A stretch of 64,000 bases of DNA from Gordonia asplenii (GTDB lineage: Bacteria > Actinomycetota > Actinomycetes > Mycobacteriales > Mycobacteriaceae). Of the stretch, positions 34,133 through 42,670 are shown one piece after another. The translations under genes were made by a program, and so were the position numbers. Position 1 is the stretch's first letter, and each line of letters starts with the position of its first letter. A model generated the notes under the pieces. That model saw nothing but the letters and a program-made list of their open reading frames with translations, searched no databases and had not been told where the DNA came from. Location of the stretch: positions 1-64,000 of the forward strand of contig NZ_JABBNB010000016.1 in the NCBI RefSeq assembly GCF_012933505.1, written 5' to 3'.

Positions 34133-35592
34133 CACTGATCGACACCGCGCAGCGGTTGGTCTATTCGGCACGTGCGGCGGTCGACGACGACGCCGTCGCG
34201 CGTGCCGAGTTGGACCGATGCATGGACCGATTGTCGGCTCCGTTGCGGGTGGCGCTCGCGGGTTCGCTCAAAGCGGGTAAGTCGACGATGCTCAACGCGC
34301 TGGTGGGTCAGGACATCGCGCCGACCGACGCCACCGAGTGCACGCGGGTGGTCACCTGGTACCGGCGCGGTCGCGCGGCAACGGTGACGGCGGTGCGCTA
34401 CGACGGTGGGGCACAACAGGTTCCGGTTACCCGCTACAACGGCCGCCTCAGCTTCGACCTCGGTGCGCTCGGTGCCGAGGACATCGCGCACCTCGACGTG
34501 ACCTGGCCGAGCGCGGCGCTCGATTCGATGACCATCGTCGACACGCCGGGCACGGCATCGTTGACACGCGAATTATCCATGGCGACAGAGGAATTGCTCG
34601 CGCCGACCTCGCGGGAGTCCGGCGTCGACGCGGTGGTCTATCTGATGCGTGCGATGACCGCCGAGGACACCGCGATGCTGCGCCGGATCGGTGAGGCACT
34701 CGGCGGCGACGCCGGGCCGCTGGGCATCGTCGGAGTGGTGTCGCGGGCCGACGAGATCGGTGCGGGACGTATCGACGCGATGAGTTCCGCCCGGCAGACA
34801 GCGGGCCGGATCGCAGGCGAGCTGAGCCGAACCGGCTTGTGCCAGGCCGTTGTTCCAGTTGCCGGACTATTGGCGCTGGCGGCCCGGACCATGCAGGAGA
34901 TCGAGTTTCGCGGCTTGCTACGGCTGGCGTCGATGCCGCCGGAGACGCTCGACGATCTGCTGCTGTCGGTCGATCGGTTCGTGGCAACGCCGATCGACGG
35001 TGTCGCACCGGAGGTCACCGCGGCTCTTGCCGATCGATTCGGTGTGTTCGGAATTCGCATGGCGGTCACCGCGATTCGGTTCGGCGCGGGCACGGCGTCG
35101 GAGTTGGCGGCCGAACTCATCGCGCGTAGCGGTCTGGACGAGTTACACGACGCGATCGCGTCGCAGATCGCCGACCGGGCAGATCAATTGAAAGCGCATT
35201 CGGCGCTGGTGGCGACGGAACGGATTCTGTCGGCGTCGCGCAGTCCGCGGGTGGCGGGGGTCCTCGCCGACGTCCGGCGCAGCCTGGCCGATACCCACGG
35301 CTTCTCCGAACTCGCGCTGCTCGGCAAATTGCGGTCGGGGCAGGTTGCGATGACCGACGAGCGCTGCGCGGAATTGAGCCGCCTGATCGGCGGCAGCGGT
35401 GTGCAGCCGTGGGCCAGACTGGGGTTGCACCCGCAATCGCCGTCGGGCGAGGTACGGCAGTCGGCACTGCGCGCGGTGTCGACGTGGCGCGACCGGATGC
35501 GCCACCCGCTGGCCGACGCCGAGGTGTCGGCGGCAGCACTGGTGGGTGTGCGAAGCGCGGCGGGGATCATCGCCGAGCTGGACGGGGGCTGA
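34129..35592 (+). CDS. iniC: Dynamin-like GTPase IniC
   Basis: Partner GTPase of IniA, encoded with a 4-bp overlap. The 487 residues begin with G1 loop LAGSLKAGKSTMLNALVG (residues about 42-59). The G2 Thr lies in ATECTRVVTWY, G3 is TIVDTPGTASLT and G4 is GVVSRADEIG. The rest is helical without a clear hydrophobic paddle, consistent with a helper subunit. In mycobacteria IniC lies in the same order after IniA. An unusually long perfect terminator follows. Confidence 0.92.
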   Translation: MTLIDTAQRLVYSARAAVDDDAVARAELDRCMDRLSAPLRVALAGSLKAGKSTMLNALVGQDIAPTDATECTRVVTWYRRGRAATVTAVRYDGGAQQVPVTRYNGRLSFDLGALGAEDIAHLDVTWPSAALDSMTIVDTPGTASLTRELSMATEELLAPTSRESGVDAVVYLMRAMTAEDTAMLRRIGEALGGDAGPLGIVGVVSRADEIGAGRIDAMSSARQTAGRIAGELSRTGLCQAVVPVAGLLALAARTMQEIEFRGLLRLASMPPETLDDLLLSVDRFVATPIDGVAPEVTAALADRFGVFGIRMAVTAIRFGAGTASELAAELIARSGLDELHDAIASQIADRADQLKAHSALVATERILSASRSPRVAGVLADVRRSLADTHGFSELALLGKLRSGQVAMTDERCAELSRLIGGSGVQPWARLGLHPQSPSGEVRQSALRAVSTWRDRMRHPLADAEVSAAALVGVRSAAGIIAELDGG

Positions 35593-35627
35593 GGGTCCGG
35601 ATGTCCCGACGACGGTCGCACAACACA

Positions 35628-35670
35628 AATGGCTGAACCCGAACGGACATTCCGTTCGGGTTCAGCCATT
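35628..35670. terminator. Bidirectional 20-bp hairpin terminator
   Basis: Perfect arms at 35628-35647 and 35651-35670 (AATGGCTGAACCCGAACGGA and its inverse) have a 3-nt loop. A second partial copy of the right arm (CCGTTCGGG) follows. It separates convergent iniC and the membrane-protein gene at 35695. Confidence 0.88.
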
Positions 35671-35694
35671 CCGTTCGGGTGGAGTACCGACCAC

Positions 35695-36213
35695 TCATTC
35701 GTTCACGAAGAATGCCATCACTGTCCCGATGACCCCCACCGCCGCGGCCTCCACCGCGGCCCACTGGAACGCCGGGCTGAATCCGGCGGCCGTCATCTCC
35801 TCGCCCGAGGCGTTGATCGTCACGTACATCCCGGCGGCGAGGAGTGCGACGGCGACTGCGGCAGTCACCAGCCAGTTCCGCCAGCGCGGCAGTTGCTTGA
35901 CGATGCGCCACAGTCCCACAGCCGCGCATACCACGGTGATCGCGGCCAGGCCGGCACCGAGGGCGAGGGACACGTTGGCCGCGTGCTGGGCGTCGTCGAG
36001 TTTCGTCCCGACGTTGTCGGTCACCGCGGCGAGCGCCAGGTGGTGACTGAGGTCGCTGAAGTGAAGCAGCGCCCCGACGACGCCCAGCGCCAGCAGGATC
36101 ACCGCGGCGGACCACAGCGCCACGATCAACCAGTGCAGCGTGCCTCGCGACGGGGTCGGTGATTGCATCGGCGTGATCGAGATCTCGGGGCGACGCGGAG
36201 GGCCAGCGGTCAT
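35695..36213 (-). CDS. Four-helix membrane protein of unknown function
   Basis: The 172 residues start at ATG 36213; an upstream ATG at 36237 is less likely. Hydrophobic segments are WLIVALWSAAVILLALGVVGA, LALGAGLAAITVVCAAVGLW, WLVTAAVAVALLAAGMYVTI and WAAVEAAAVGVIGTVMAFFV. I do not recognise a family. It follows another small membrane protein and qcrB on the same strand, so it could be an accessory of that membrane cytochrome. That is inference from position only. Confidence 0.7.
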   Translation of the reverse strand: MTAGPPRRPEISITPMQSPTPSRGTLHWLIVALWSAAVILLALGVVGALLHFSDLSHHLALAAVTDNVGTKLDDAQHAANVSLALGAGLAAITVVCAAVGLWRIVKQLPRWRNWLVTAAVAVALLAAGMYVTINASGEEMTAAGFSPAFQWAAVEAAAVGVIGTVMAFFVNE

Positions 36214-36249
36214 GTCGTGAAACCTTAGTGCACCCAATCCGTCGTAGTA

Positions 36250-36651
36250 TCACCTCGCCCGATACAGCCGCGACCACCGCACCGCCTGCCGTGCGGTGCG
36301 CGAGGTGCACCAGGCCGCGACGGCGAGTGACGTCATCGCGATCGCCACCAGTTCGATAGTGAACCACCACAGGTCCGGCGTGTCTGTCACGTAGAAGTTG
36401 CCCAGCACGATGAACAGCGCGCCGATCGCCGCCGCTGCGCCGACGAGCGCGGCCGGCCAGGTGGCGCGGGCTTCGAGGTGATGCTTCTCCTCGATGAGTT
36501 CGGCTTCGGCCAGCGTGGATTGACGCCCGGCGTCGAGCGTCGAGACCGCGACGAAGAACTCGGGATCACGGCGCGGCGCCGTGGACCGCCGATACGAGAC
36601 GAGCCACGCTGCGACGGCGACTACCGCCGACACCACTCCGACGACGATCAC
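36250..36651 (-). CDS. Small membrane protein following qcrB
   Basis: The 133 residues start at GTG 36651, which has AGGAG seven bases upstream and lies 4 bp after the qcrB stop. A longer frame to 36702 would overlap qcrB by 47 bp and is less likely. There are three hydrophobic segments: VIVVGVVSAVVAVAAWLVSY at the N-terminus, then WPAALVGAAAAIGALFIVLG and WFTIELVAIAMTSLAVAAWC. A charged helical stretch (DAGRQSTLAEAELIEEKHHLE) lies between the first two. The family is unknown. Its close coupling to qcrB suggests a joint function. Confidence 0.7.
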   Translation of the reverse strand: MIVVGVVSAVVAVAAWLVSYRRSTAPRRDPEFFVAVSTLDAGRQSTLAEAELIEEKHHLEARATWPAALVGAAAAIGALFIVLGNFYVTDTPDLWWFTIELVAIAMTSLAVAAWCTSRTARQAVRWSRLYRAR

Positions 36652-36655
36652 GGTC

Positions 36656-38260
36656 CTACTCCTGCCGCTTCGAGAGTTCTTGCAGCACAGTTCTTTCCGC
36701 ATGAGCGAGGTCGCGGCGGTGTTCCTCGCTGAGCTCCTGCTGGTCCGGCGGATCGGCGAGCAACAACGACCCCGACCCCGGCGCGCCGGCCGATCCCAAC
36801 TTGTTCATCCGTTTCGGCAGAGCCGTTCCCGCGTAGGGCAACGGGATCGGATGTCCTTGTGCGTCAACAGGTCCCAGCGGTTGGTGGATCTCGATGTAGG
36901 CGCCCTGCGGCAGTCTCTTGACGATGCCCGTCTCGATGCCGTGCTCCAGGACGGTGCGGTCGGCACGTTGCAGCGCCAGTGCCCACCGGTAGGCGACGAA
37001 ATAGGCCAGCGGCGGCACGACGACGAGCCCGATGCGGCCCATCCAGGTGGTCGCATTGAGGGACACATGGAATTTCAGCGCGATCACGTCGTTCATGCAC
37101 GCCAGGACGAGGATCACGTAGAACGACACCGCCATCGCACCGATACCCGTGCGTACCGGAACGTCGCGCGGACGCTGCAGCAGATTGTGGTGGGCCCGGT
37201 CGCCGGAGAACCGCTTCTCGATCCACGGGTAGGCGATCATCGACACGAACACCAGACCGATCACCAGGACGCCCCAATTCGACGCCGGGACAGTGTGATT
37301 GCCGAAGTAGAGCTCCCAGGACGGCATGAGCCGCAGCAGCCCGTCGGTCCACATCATGTAGATGTCCGGCTGCGATCCCGCCGAGACGTGCGCGGGGTTG
37401 TAGGGTCCGAGCACCCACACCGGGTTGATCTGGAAGATGCCGCCCAAGATGGCGAGCAGACCGAAGACGATGGCGAAGAACGCGCCCGCCTTGGCCGCGA
37501 ACACCGGCATGATCCGCACGCCCACCACGTTCTTCTCGGTGCGGCCGGGTCCGGGGAACTGAGTGTGCTTCTGATACCAGACCAGCGCCAAGTGTGCCCC
37601 GATCAGCGCGACGATGATGCCGGGGAATAGCAGCACGTGAATGATGTACATGCGCGGAATGATGATGTCGCCGGGGAATTGGCCGCCGAACAACGCCCAA
37701 TGGATCCACGTCCCGACGATCGGCAGACCGAGCGCGCCAGCGGTCAGTGCGCGAACTCCGGTGCCCGACAACAGATCATCGGGCAGTGAGTATCCGAAGA
37801 ACCCTTCGAACAGGGCGAGGATGAGCAGTACACAGCCGATCACCCAGTTCGCCTCGCGCGGGCGCCGGAATGCTCCGGTGAAGAAGATGCGCAGCATGTG
37901 GATGACGATCGCGGCCGCGAAAAGCAGTGCGGCCCAATGGTGTATCTGCCGAACGAACAGTCCGCCGCGCACGTCGAAGGAGATGTTCAAGGTCGATTCG
38001 TATGCCCTCGACATCAGCACACCGTTGAGCGGCTGGTACGACCCGTGATAGACCACCTCCGACATCGACGGGTCGAAGAACAGCGTCAGATACACGCCGG
38101 ACAGCAGCAGGATGATGAACGCGTACAACGCGATCTCGCCGAGCAGGAAGGACCAGTGCGTCGGGAAGACCTTGTTGACTTGTCGGCGCAGGCCGGCCGC
38201 CAGGTGGTAGCGCGAGTCGAGGTCGTCGGCGTGGCGGGCGAGGCGAGTAGAGGTGGCCAT
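36656..38260 (-). CDS. qcrB: Cytochrome b subunit QcrB, stand-alone copy
   Basis: Dihaem cytochrome b of the actinobacterial bc1-aa3 supercomplex type, which oxidises menaquinol. The 534 residues are about the mycobacterial length. Candidate haem ligands are His107/108 in RQIHHWAAL, His121, His208 in MYIIHVLL and His223 in IGAHLALVW. The Qo-site motif, usually PDFY or PEWY, reads PDIY here (298-301), followed by MMWTDGL. No qcrC or qcrA lies next to it, whereas the canonical set is an operon. The neighbours are two small membrane genes and a MarR regulator. It is a likely paralogue of the operon copy elsewhere. Confidence 0.93.
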   Translation of the reverse strand: MATSTRLARHADDLDSRYHLAAGLRRQVNKVFPTHWSFLLGEIALYAFIILLLSGVYLTLFFDPSMSEVVYHGSYQPLNGVLMSRAYESTLNISFDVRGGLFVRQIHHWAALLFAAAIVIHMLRIFFTGAFRRPREANWVIGCVLLILALFEGFFGYSLPDDLLSGTGVRALTAGALGLPIVGTWIHWALFGGQFPGDIIIPRMYIIHVLLFPGIIVALIGAHLALVWYQKHTQFPGPGRTEKNVVGVRIMPVFAAKAGAFFAIVFGLLAILGGIFQINPVWVLGPYNPAHVSAGSQPDIYMMWTDGLLRLMPSWELYFGNHTVPASNWGVLVIGLVFVSMIAYPWIEKRFSGDRAHHNLLQRPRDVPVRTGIGAMAVSFYVILVLACMNDVIALKFHVSLNATTWMGRIGLVVVPPLAYFVAYRWALALQRADRTVLEHGIETGIVKRLPQGAYIEIHQPLGPVDAQGHPIPLPYAGTALPKRMNKLGSAGAPGSGSLLLADPPDQQELSEEHRRDLAHAERTVLQELSKRQE

Positions 38261-38289
38261 TGGATGCTCCCAACATGGACTTTGTTCAT

Positions 38290-38308
38290 CTACTACGTTC
38301 GATAGTAG
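38290..38308. promoter_or_regulatory. Dyad upstream of qcrB
   Basis: CTACTA (38290-38295), 7 nt, TAGTAG (38303-38308), 30 bp before the qcrB start. It could be a regulator site or overlap the promoter. Confidence 0.35.
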
Positions 38309-38350
38309 GACTTTGGTCCCTGGTTGGGAAGGGGCAGCCGGCGACGGGGG

Positions 38351-38806
38351 CTACTGCTGCGTTTGATGCAGTCCCTCGTCGATGGAGCTCAGCAGTGCGC
38401 GGGCCTGCTCGACGCCGCCGGTGTCGCCGCCGAGCGCTTCGGTCAACCGGCGCGACCAATGCGCCCGCAACCGCTCCAGATTGCGATCGGCTTTGTCGGT
38501 GACGAACAGTCGTGAGGTTCGCCCGTCGTGTTCGTCCCGGTGGCGTCGAATCAAGCCGTGTCCTTCGAGTGATCGCAGGGCGACGCTCACATTGCTGCGT
38601 GCAATCGCCGTCGTCGACGACACGTCGCTCGCGCAGCAACCCGGGTTGCGGTGAATGCAACGCAGGATGAGCGCTTCGCTGCCGGTCAGTGCGACGACAC
38701 CCGCGACGCCCCGGGGGCCCTGTGGGTCGAGTTCGCGGGCGACGCGCAGGATCACGTCGGCGAGCTCGGTGAGCGGGGTCATCCCCTCGTCGAACGAGTT
38801 GGTCAT
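38351..38806 (-). CDS. MarR-family transcriptional regulator
   Basis: A 151-residue winged-helix dimer from ATG 38806; an upstream frame runs into the operator region. The DNA-binding part is LTGSEALILRCIHRNPGCCASDVSSTTAIARSNVSVAL (about residues 40-77), followed by the wing RRHRDEHDGRTSRLFVTDKA with the usual D-x-R-G/T turn. A Cys pair in the recognition domain (GCCASD) is unusual and could sense oxidants. It is divergent from an MFS drug-efflux gene, the classical arrangement for a ligand-released repressor of efflux. Confidence 0.88.
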   Translation of the reverse strand: MTNSFDEGMTPLTELADVILRVARELDPQGPRGVAGVVALTGSEALILRCIHRNPGCCASDVSSTTAIARSNVSVALRSLEGHGLIRRHRDEHDGRTSRLFVTDKADRNLERLRAHWSRRLTEALGGDTGGVEQARALLSSIDEGLHQTQQ

Positions 38807-38825
38807 GTGGCGACTGTAGCAGGTG

Positions 38826-38867
38826 ATTATGGTTTGCATAACTACAATTGTCATGGTTTCATAACTA
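38826..38867. promoter_or_regulatory. Repeated MarR-type operator
   Basis: Two direct copies of ATGGTTT(G)CATAACTA lie at 38829-38844 and 38853-38867. Each contains a small dyad (TTATG-N5-CATAA in the first). They lie between the divergent marR and MFS starts. Confidence 0.65.
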
Positions 38868-38889
38868 AATCGACGACCCCGAGGAACTG

Positions 38890-40143
38890 ATGACGACGAT
38901 GCGCACCCACACCCCGGTCCCGGCCGACCGGAATCGCCTCACCGGGGTGATTCTGCTGGTCCTGGCGTTGCTGTCGGCAGTCGCCCCGCTGGCCATCGAC
39001 CTGTACCTGCCTGCCTTTCCCGACCTCGCCGACGAGTTCGCGGTGTCGGCGACACAGGTTCAGTTGACGCTGACCGCGTTTCTCGCCGGTCTGACGTTGG
39101 GGCAGTTGGTATTCGGTCCGCTGTCGGATCGCTACGGTCGGCGGGGCCCGCTGATCATCGGCGCGACGCTGTGCGTCGCCGCTTCGGTACTGGCCGTATT
39201 CGCTCCCGGTAGCGCGGTTCTGGTCGCGGCCCGATTCCTGCAGGGCCTCGGCGGAGCAGCGGGCATGGTCATCGGTCGCGCCATCATCTCCGATCTCACC
39301 GCGGGCGACGGTGCGGGCAGGGCGGCCGCCCGGGCATTCAGCCTGATGATGATCGTCGGAGGTGTCGCGCCGGTCGTCGGGCCGGTGGTCGGCGGCGCAC
39401 TGGCCGAACCGATCGGCTGGCGGGGAATCCTCGGCGTCGTGCTCAGCCTCGCCGTGATCATGCTGGTCTGCATCCTGGTGGTCCTGCGGGAGAGCAACCC
39501 GCCGCAGCGTCGAGCCGAACTGTCCGCCCAGCGCGCCGCGCAGGGAGCCTGGTACAAGTCTTTCTCGTCGCGGCAATTCGTCTGCTACACAATGGCATTC
39601 GGCTTCGGGTTCGCGTCGATGATGGCGTATATCTCGGCGTCGCCGTTCGTCTACCAGGACATGATGGGCCTCAACGCCGCACAGTACGGACTGGCCTTCG
39701 GCTTCAATGCACTCGCGCTGATGGGTGTCAGCGCGGTCTCGGCCCGACTGGTCCGCCGGATCGACGCCGCGCGGCTGCTGGCACTCGGTGTGGGCATCGT
39801 TCTGGTGGCGAGTGTCGTTCTGTTGCTTCTCGCGGTCTGCGGGGCACCGGCACTCACGCTGGCCGTTCCGTTGTTCTTCGTCGTCTCGGCCCAAGGGCTG
39901 ATTCTCGGCAATGCGACCGGACTCGCCCTGACGTCGGTGCCGCAGGCCGCGGGTGGGGCGTCGGCGATTCTGGGCGCGCTGCAGTTCGGACTCGCCGCGC
40001 TGGTGTCGCCGCTGGTCAGCATGGGTGGTGAGGGGACGGCTGTCCCGCTGGGAATCGTGATGGTCTGCTGTGCGACGGTGGCGACCACCGCGATGGTCGT
40101 GTGCGTCTCCCGATTCCCGTTGCGAGCCTCGGCGGACAGCTGA
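38890..40143 (+). CDS. Bcr/CflA-type MFS drug efflux transporter
   Basis: A 417-residue, 12-helix proton-driven exporter. Signatures are the first-helix IDLYLPAFPDLADEF, motif A in the loop 2-3 (GQLVFGPLSDRYGRRGP) and motif C-like GGVAPVVGPVVGGALA in helix 5. That combination is the drug:H+ antiporter-1 Bcr/CflA group, which exports compounds such as bicyclomycin, chloramphenicol or sulfonamides; the actual substrate is unknown. The tandem operator and divergent MarR suggest induction by its substrate. Confidence 0.9.
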   Translation: MTTMRTHTPVPADRNRLTGVILLVLALLSAVAPLAIDLYLPAFPDLADEFAVSATQVQLTLTAFLAGLTLGQLVFGPLSDRYGRRGPLIIGATLCVAASVLAVFAPGSAVLVAARFLQGLGGAAGMVIGRAIISDLTAGDGAGRAAARAFSLMMIVGGVAPVVGPVVGGALAEPIGWRGILGVVLSLAVIMLVCILVVLRESNPPQRRAELSAQRAAQGAWYKSFSSRQFVCYTMAFGFGFASMMAYISASPFVYQDMMGLNAAQYGLAFGFNALALMGVSAVSARLVRRIDAARLLALGVGIVLVASVVLLLLAVCGAPALTLAVPLFFVVSAQGLILGNATGLALTSVPQAAGGASAILGALQFGLAALVSPLVSMGGEGTAVPLGIVMVCCATVATTAMVVCVSRFPLRASADS

Positions 40144-40331
40144 CGGCAGAATTGAGCGGCACCCGGCCCTACGCCTGAAGCGCATTCTCGCCGTAGCCTG
40201 TCGGCCGGTGTGTCATCGTCGTAGCGGGCGACCTGCCGGAGTGCCGAAGCGAGGCGCCGCGTCGAGCGGGCTTGCGAGTCGAAGTAGGCGAGCTTCGGTG
40301 TGACGGCGGCCCCGCGACGACAGGAGAAGCG

Positions 40332-41624
40332 ATGAGTTCGCGTGCGGAGATCGACGAGGCGTCGGCGTCGCTCATGCGTACCATGACCGCGCGCTTGGGC
40401 GAGGTGACGCGGGTGCTGCAAGCAGCGTTGCTCACCGACATCCCGGAATTGCGGGGCAATGCGCAGCTCGTGGAACTCCTGCACGACAGCGTCGAAGGCA
40501 ATGTGGCCACCGTCTTCACCGCGATTCAGCACGGCATCCCGGGCGACGACGTCACCGCGCCGACCGCCGCCCTCGAATATGCGAGACGTCTTGCGCAGCA
40601 TGATGTTTCGCCGAACGCGTTGGTCCGCGCCTATCGACTGGGGCAGCAGGAGCTCCTGCGGCAGGTGCTGGCGGAGATCCGTGCACGCGGGATGGATCCC
40701 GAGCTGGCGCTGGATACCTTCGAGACGGTGAACATCTCGGCCTCGCAGTACATCGACTGGGTGTCCGAACAAGTCGTCGGCGTCTACCAGACCGAGCGTG
40801 ACCGCTGGCGCGAGAACCGTGATCGCGTTCTGGCGCAACGTGTTCGCGAGATCCTGTCGGACGGTCCGACGGCGTCGATCGACGAGTTGACGACGTCGCT
40901 GCGCTATCCGTTCGGTCATCGCCATCTCGCCGTGATCGGGTGGTATTCGACCAACGACCACGCCGGCGAGCTGATCGACGTCGAACGGTTCGTGGTCGAG
41001 GCCGCGGATAAGCTGGGTGCGACCGCACGGCCGATGTTCATCGCCCAAGACCGAGTCACCGGAATCGCGTGGATTCCCTTACACGACAGGTCCAGTCAGT
41101 CTGCCGTGGACAAACTGGTCGACGTCGCGGGCAATCGTCCGCATGGGCTCTCCCTCGCCATCGGTGAACCCCTGGCCGGCATCGCGGGCTTCCGCCGATC
41201 CCACCAGCTGGCCGACGCCGCGCGCATCGTCGCCCTCGATGGAACCCGGTCCGACACCGCGATCATCACCAGTCGAGAGCCGGGCGTGATGATCGCCGCG
41301 ATGCTCAACGGCGATCTGTCGCATGCGGACTCCTGGATCGTCGAAGTCTTGGGGGAGCTGGCCTCGCCGACGGAATCCGACGCGGGACTTCGGGAAACGC
41401 TGCGCGTATACCTCGAATGCGGAGCCAGCTTCAAAGACACCGGAGCGCGTCTGCACCTGCATTCCAACACCGTCAAATACCGCATCGGGCGGGCCGTGGA
41501 ACGCCGCGGCCGCCCCCTCGAGGAGGGGCGACTCGATGTGGAGATCGCCTTGCTGCTGTGCGCGCGGTTCCCGCGCCTGCTCAAGGGGCCGGCCGATCGG
41601 TCCGGGTACCGTAGCGAGAGCTAG
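40332..41624 (+). CDS. PucR/CdaR-type helix-turn-helix regulator
   Basis: The 430 residues start at ATG 40332, preceded by AGGAGAAG; an open frame back to 40272 lacks a ribosome-binding site. An N-terminal helical sensor (about 1-165, with LAQHDVSPNALVRAYRLGQQ) precedes a GGDEF-like/CdaR central domain (RHLAVIGWYS to LAGIAGFRRSHQLADAARI). The C-terminal HTH is YLECGASFKDTGARLHLHSN, then TVKYRIGRA. It belongs to the widespread actinobacterial RsbRD-N/PucR group. No obvious target is adjacent, and it is transcribed alone. Confidence 0.85.
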   Translation: MSSRAEIDEASASLMRTMTARLGEVTRVLQAALLTDIPELRGNAQLVELLHDSVEGNVATVFTAIQHGIPGDDVTAPTAALEYARRLAQHDVSPNALVRAYRLGQQELLRQVLAEIRARGMDPELALDTFETVNISASQYIDWVSEQVVGVYQTERDRWRENRDRVLAQRVREILSDGPTASIDELTTSLRYPFGHRHLAVIGWYSTNDHAGELIDVERFVVEAADKLGATARPMFIAQDRVTGIAWIPLHDRSSQSAVDKLVDVAGNRPHGLSLAIGEPLAGIAGFRRSHQLADAARIVALDGTRSDTAIITSREPGVMIAAMLNGDLSHADSWIVEVLGELASPTESDAGLRETLRVYLECGASFKDTGARLHLHSNTVKYRIGRAVERRGRPLEEGRLDVEIALLLCARFPRLLKGPADRSGYRSES

Positions 41625-41733
41625 ACGTGGAATCCGGTGACTGTGGGTCGCGGGCACGCCTGGCATCGGTGCAACGCGACTTAACAGTTGTCGAGGTCGT
41701 CGGTTTGCAATTTCGGGCGAATCATCTGCAGAG

Positions 41734-42525
41734 CTACGCGAGGCGTTTGCGGGGAGTCGTGGTCGGACGACCGGCAAACGCTTGCGCGATTTGCAGCCAG
41801 TCGAGTGCGTCTTCGCCAGTGATATCAAGGTGTAGTTCGTCCAGGTGGCTGCGCTGCGTGACGGCGAGGCAGAACTCCTCGGCGGTTCCGCGCACCCATG
41901 AAGTCGCGTTCCGGCGGTCGCCCCACGCCCAGGTCTCGCCGTTCGGTGCGGTGAGCTCGACCGCGATCGAGGCCTCGGGCGGTGCGAGCCCCCTGTTCCG
42001 ATAGGAGAATGCGCGGGTTCGGACTCCCAAGTCAGCTATGTGCCGGAGCGACTTTCCGGCGGGATACTCCTCCCGGAGTGTGCCGGCGATGTCGTGGCCG
42101 TGCGCCCAGGTCTCCATTAGCCGAGCTGACGCCATCGATATCGGACGCATCGTAGGACCGAACCATTCAATGCGGCTGTCGGCGCCGATCGTTCGAAGTA
42201 TCAGCGCGAGATGATTGCGGCCGTTACGCCACCGGTACAGCAGGTCATCCGGTTCGAGGAGGGCGAGTCGCGCAGCAGCTTGGTCGACGAAGGCTTCAGG
42301 GGCGGCCATCCAAGCAGCGCGAATCTGCGTGAACTCGCCACTGTCGATGAGGGAATGGCGAGCGGCGTCGTCAGTCCACAGAAGGTGTCCGATTTGATGC
42401 GCGATACTCCAGCCCGCAGCCGGCGTGAGAGTCTGCCATTCAGTTGGCGTCAGTGATGTGAGGAAGCCCTCGACGATCTGTCCCTCGGTACGGAGATCAT
42501 CGAGGACTTCGTTGATATCAACCAT
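41734..42525 (-). CDS. Mycothiol-dependent maleylpyruvate isomerase-like DinB-fold protein
   Basis: The 263 residues start at ATG 42525; the TTG at 42537 is also open. The four-helix DinB/MDMPI bundle shows the metal ligands: His47 in AHQIGHLLW, and Glu138 with His142 in METWAHGHDI, the E-x3-H pair. The C-terminal domain has RTRAFSYRNRGL and WVRGTAEEFCLAV near the end. This set matches the TIGR03084-type members, which are thought to use mycothiol. The real substrate is unknown; maleylpyruvate is only the founding example. Mycothiol use fits the actinobacterial host. Confidence 0.87.
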   Translation of the reverse strand: MVDINEVLDDLRTEGQIVEGFLTSLTPTEWQTLTPAAGWSIAHQIGHLLWTDDAARHSLIDSGEFTQIRAAWMAAPEAFVDQAAARLALLEPDDLLYRWRNGRNHLALILRTIGADSRIEWFGPTMRPISMASARLMETWAHGHDIAGTLREEYPAGKSLRHIADLGVRTRAFSYRNRGLAPPEASIAVELTAPNGETWAWGDRRNATSWVRGTAEEFCLAVTQRSHLDELHLDITGEDALDWLQIAQAFAGRPTTTPRKRLA

Positions 42526-42625
42526 TGTGCGTGACAATAACTTTCAATCGGATTGGCGCCGCATAGTAATGTGCGGGATGTGCGGATCGGGTTCCGTCCG
42601 ACGAGTTCGGTGTAGACGCCGAAAC

Positions 42626-42650
42626 CCGGCGCTGCTCATGGCTGCGCCGG
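42626..42650 (-). terminator. Hairpin after the HyuB-like gene
   Basis: CCGGCGC (42626-42632) and GCGCCGG (42644-42650) enclose an 11-nt loop, 20 bp past the stop at 42671. There is no clear T-run. Confidence 0.55.
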
Positions 42651-42670
42651 ATCCCGGCTACTTCGCAGGT

